From JABMRF01 sp964584985 (GTDB taxonomy: Bacteria; Patescibacteriota; Patescibacteriia; UBA11705; JABHMO01), in contig CAZPBK010000005.1 of NCBI GenBank assembly GCA_964584985.1, forward strand, positions 1 to 56,227: DNA of 56,227 nucleotides, written 5' to 3'. The position numbers and the translations under genes were made by a program. How positions within the stretch are numbered: position 1 is the first letter of the stretch; every line of letters starts with the position of its first letter. Under the pieces are notes generated by a model that saw only the letters and a program-made list of their open reading frames with translations, had not been told where the DNA came from and did not search any database. This document shows, in pieces, positions 55,566 through 56,227 of this stretch.

Positions 55566-55814
55566 TTACTTATTTTTAAATATTTGTTTTAATAAATAAT
55601 CAATATTTTTTTGTGTTTGTTGGTCAACTGAATCCAAGCAAGAAGATAAATTTTCCCGAAAGTAGGCTTCCGCAACTTTTTTTATACCGGAATTAACAGC
55701 GTAAAGCTGTTCAGTGACTTTTTGACAATCAGTATCTTTCTTTATTAAATTCATCAGGCCGTTTATTTGCCCTTGGATAATATTTAATCTTTGTATTATA
55801 TTATTTTTACGCAT
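55566..55814 (-). CDS. CsoR/RcnR family repressor, CstR-like
   Basis: 82 aa, all-helical. QRLNIIQGQINGLMNLIKKD with Cys30 and AYFRENLSSCL with Cys59 keep the two conserved cysteines (29 residues apart as in CsoR/CstR). The His that binds Cu(I) in CsoR, four residues before the second Cys, is Asn55. Loss of that His with retention of both Cys points to the persulfide-sensing CstR type rather than copper sensing. It is the first gene of a two-gene operon with thioredoxin, and its predicted operator lies in the promoter spacer, consistent with autorepression. Confidence 0.82.
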   Translation of the reverse strand: MRKNNIIQRLNIIQGQINGLMNLIKKDTDCQKVTEQLYAVNSGIKKVAEAYFRENLSSCLDSVDQQTQKNIDYLLKQIFKNK

Positions 55815-55836
55815 AAAAGATTTTATTTACATGGTC

Positions 55837-55865
55837 ATCATACACCCCGCCAGGGTATATGTCAA
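55837..55865 (-). promoter_or_regulatory. csoR-like/trxA promoter with operator in the spacer
   Basis: On the minus strand TTGACA (55860-55865), 17-base spacer, TATGAT (55837-55842). The spacer holds ATACCC-TGGCG-GGGTGTAT (55840-55858), a G-tract inverted repeat of the kind bound by CsoR/CstR. No SD before the csoR-like ATG. Confidence 0.75.
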
Positions 55866-55880
55866 GTTTTTTGAAAAATA

Positions 55881-55905
55881 AAAAAAACGGTTATTGCCCG
55901 TTAAG
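55881..55905 (-). terminator. Terminator of the tRNA-Ile/tRNA-Val transcript
   Basis: AACGG (55886-55890) and CCGTT (55898-55902), with a T-run on the minus strand, about 70 bases past tRNA-Val. Confidence 0.65.
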
Positions 55906-55976
55906 TTTTAAATAAATATTAAATTAAACTTTTTCTGGTAATTGAACTTGCCGATTGTGGCCTGAAGGGCGAAGAC

Positions 55977-56053
55977 TGGTGGACGCTAGTGGAGTCGAAC
56001 CACTGACCTCATCGACGTCAACGATGCGCTCTAACCAACTGAGCTAAGCGTCC
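55977..56053 (-). tRNA. tRNA-Val(GAC)
   Basis: A 77-base cloverleaf on the minus strand. Acceptor GGACGCT/AGCGTCC, anticodon loop TTGACGT (GAC), T-loop TTCGACT, encoded CCA. It shares a transcript with tRNA-Ile. Confidence 0.95.
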
Positions 56054-56098
56054 TTTTTAAGACACGATTCAGGTAAAGCTGAAATTTAAAATGATTCA

Positions 56099-56174
56099 TG
56101 GTAGGTCCGATGGGAATTGAACCCATGACCCCCACGTTATAAGCGTGGTGCTCTAACCCCTGAGCTACGGACCC
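56099..56174 (-). tRNA. tRNA-Ile(UAU)
   Basis: A 76-base cloverleaf on the minus strand. The anticodon stem is CCACG/CGTGG and the loop CTTATAA gives anticodon UAU, reading the isoleucine codon AUA. The acceptor stem is GGGTCCG/CGGACCT with a G1-U72 wobble, discriminator A and encoded CCA. Most bacteria read AUA with a CAU anticodon modified by TilS, so this form is unusual. Confidence 0.9.
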
Positions 56175-56227
56175 ATATTTAGCAAATCTGGATTCATAGT
56201 AGCAGAAAGCTTTCATTTTTTCAAGTC

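Noticed and set aside
56031..56216. 61-residue frame over two tRNA genes
   Set aside because: Typical spurious protein translated from tRNA sequence.
1..56227. CRISPR arrays, insertion sequences, prophage or integrases
   Set aside because: No regularly spaced repeats, transposase, integrase or phage structural genes are visible.

Overview
The window reads as a stretch of AT-rich bacterial chromosome, most probably from the Candidate Phyla Radiation (Patescibacteria, Parcubacteria-like). That placement is an inference. It rests on the S10/spc ribosomal cluster lacking the uL30 gene, housekeeping genes starting without a Shine-Dalgarno (SD) sequence, a ComEC protein split into two genes, an EndoQ-type PHP nuclease, a Lys/Arg-rich histone H1-like protein, and a surface protein with the WYVSP...YYLGRPADAF repeat that I associate with this group. 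No CRISPR array, insertion sequence or prophage was seen.

Layout. 1-405: end of an rRNA operon (23S 3' end, 5S). 481-4343: a methyltransferase, a GlmU-like uridylyltransferase, two unknown membrane proteins, EndoQ. 4398-5220: histone-like gene and tRNA-Ala(UGC) on the minus strand. 5300-8493: ileS behind a T-box-like leader. 8604-16271: a mixture of SD-led monocistronic genes (a thioredoxin-like protein, a sigma factor, a DHH/MYG1-like protein, an ATP-grasp ligase) and SD-less housekeeping genes (SanA-like, NIF3, U32 peptidase, ruvA). 16332-26787: M20 peptidase, FemX-like, glycosyltransferase, ComEC channel half, flavodoxin, a secreted repeat protein, two orphan genes, the ComEC nuclease-like half, ndk, and two proteins of unknown function. 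26880-32901: a minus-strand MarR-controlled export operon (adaptor, ATPase, two FtsX/MacB-type permeases) interrupted by a 100-N assembly gap. 33001-33174: a 57-residue bL28 gene. 33305-52993: M50 protease, then the str/S10/spc translation cluster (rpsL, rpsG, fusA, an orphan, tuf, rpsJ ... rplO, secY), adk, map, ruvX and recO. 53059-56174: a lipoprotein, a second DHH/MYG1-like protein, a CsoR/CstR-type repressor with thioredoxin, tRNA-Val(GAC) and tRNA-Ile(UAU).

Two gene architectures recur. Core genes usually have an extended -10 element (TGnTATAAT) or sit inside operons, start in an A/T-rich context such as ataATG, and lack an SD; some look leaderless. Many lineage-specific genes form self-contained units with TTGACA-16/17-TATAAT-like promoters, a strong AGGAGG site and a private intrinsic terminator.

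The most interesting items are RNA-level: a T-box-like leader on ileS, structured leaders in front of tuf, rpsJ, rplC and the ATP-grasp gene (the last two ending in terminator-like hairpins), and a tRNA-Ile with a UAU anticodon. On the protein side they are a CstR-like sensor paired with thioredoxin with its operator inside the promoter spacer, two diverged DHH/MYG1-like proteins, and identical extended -10/leaderless starts on the two separated halves of ComEC. The Ns at 28550-28649 are flanked by an exact 55-base duplication, so that gap is probably an assembly artefact.
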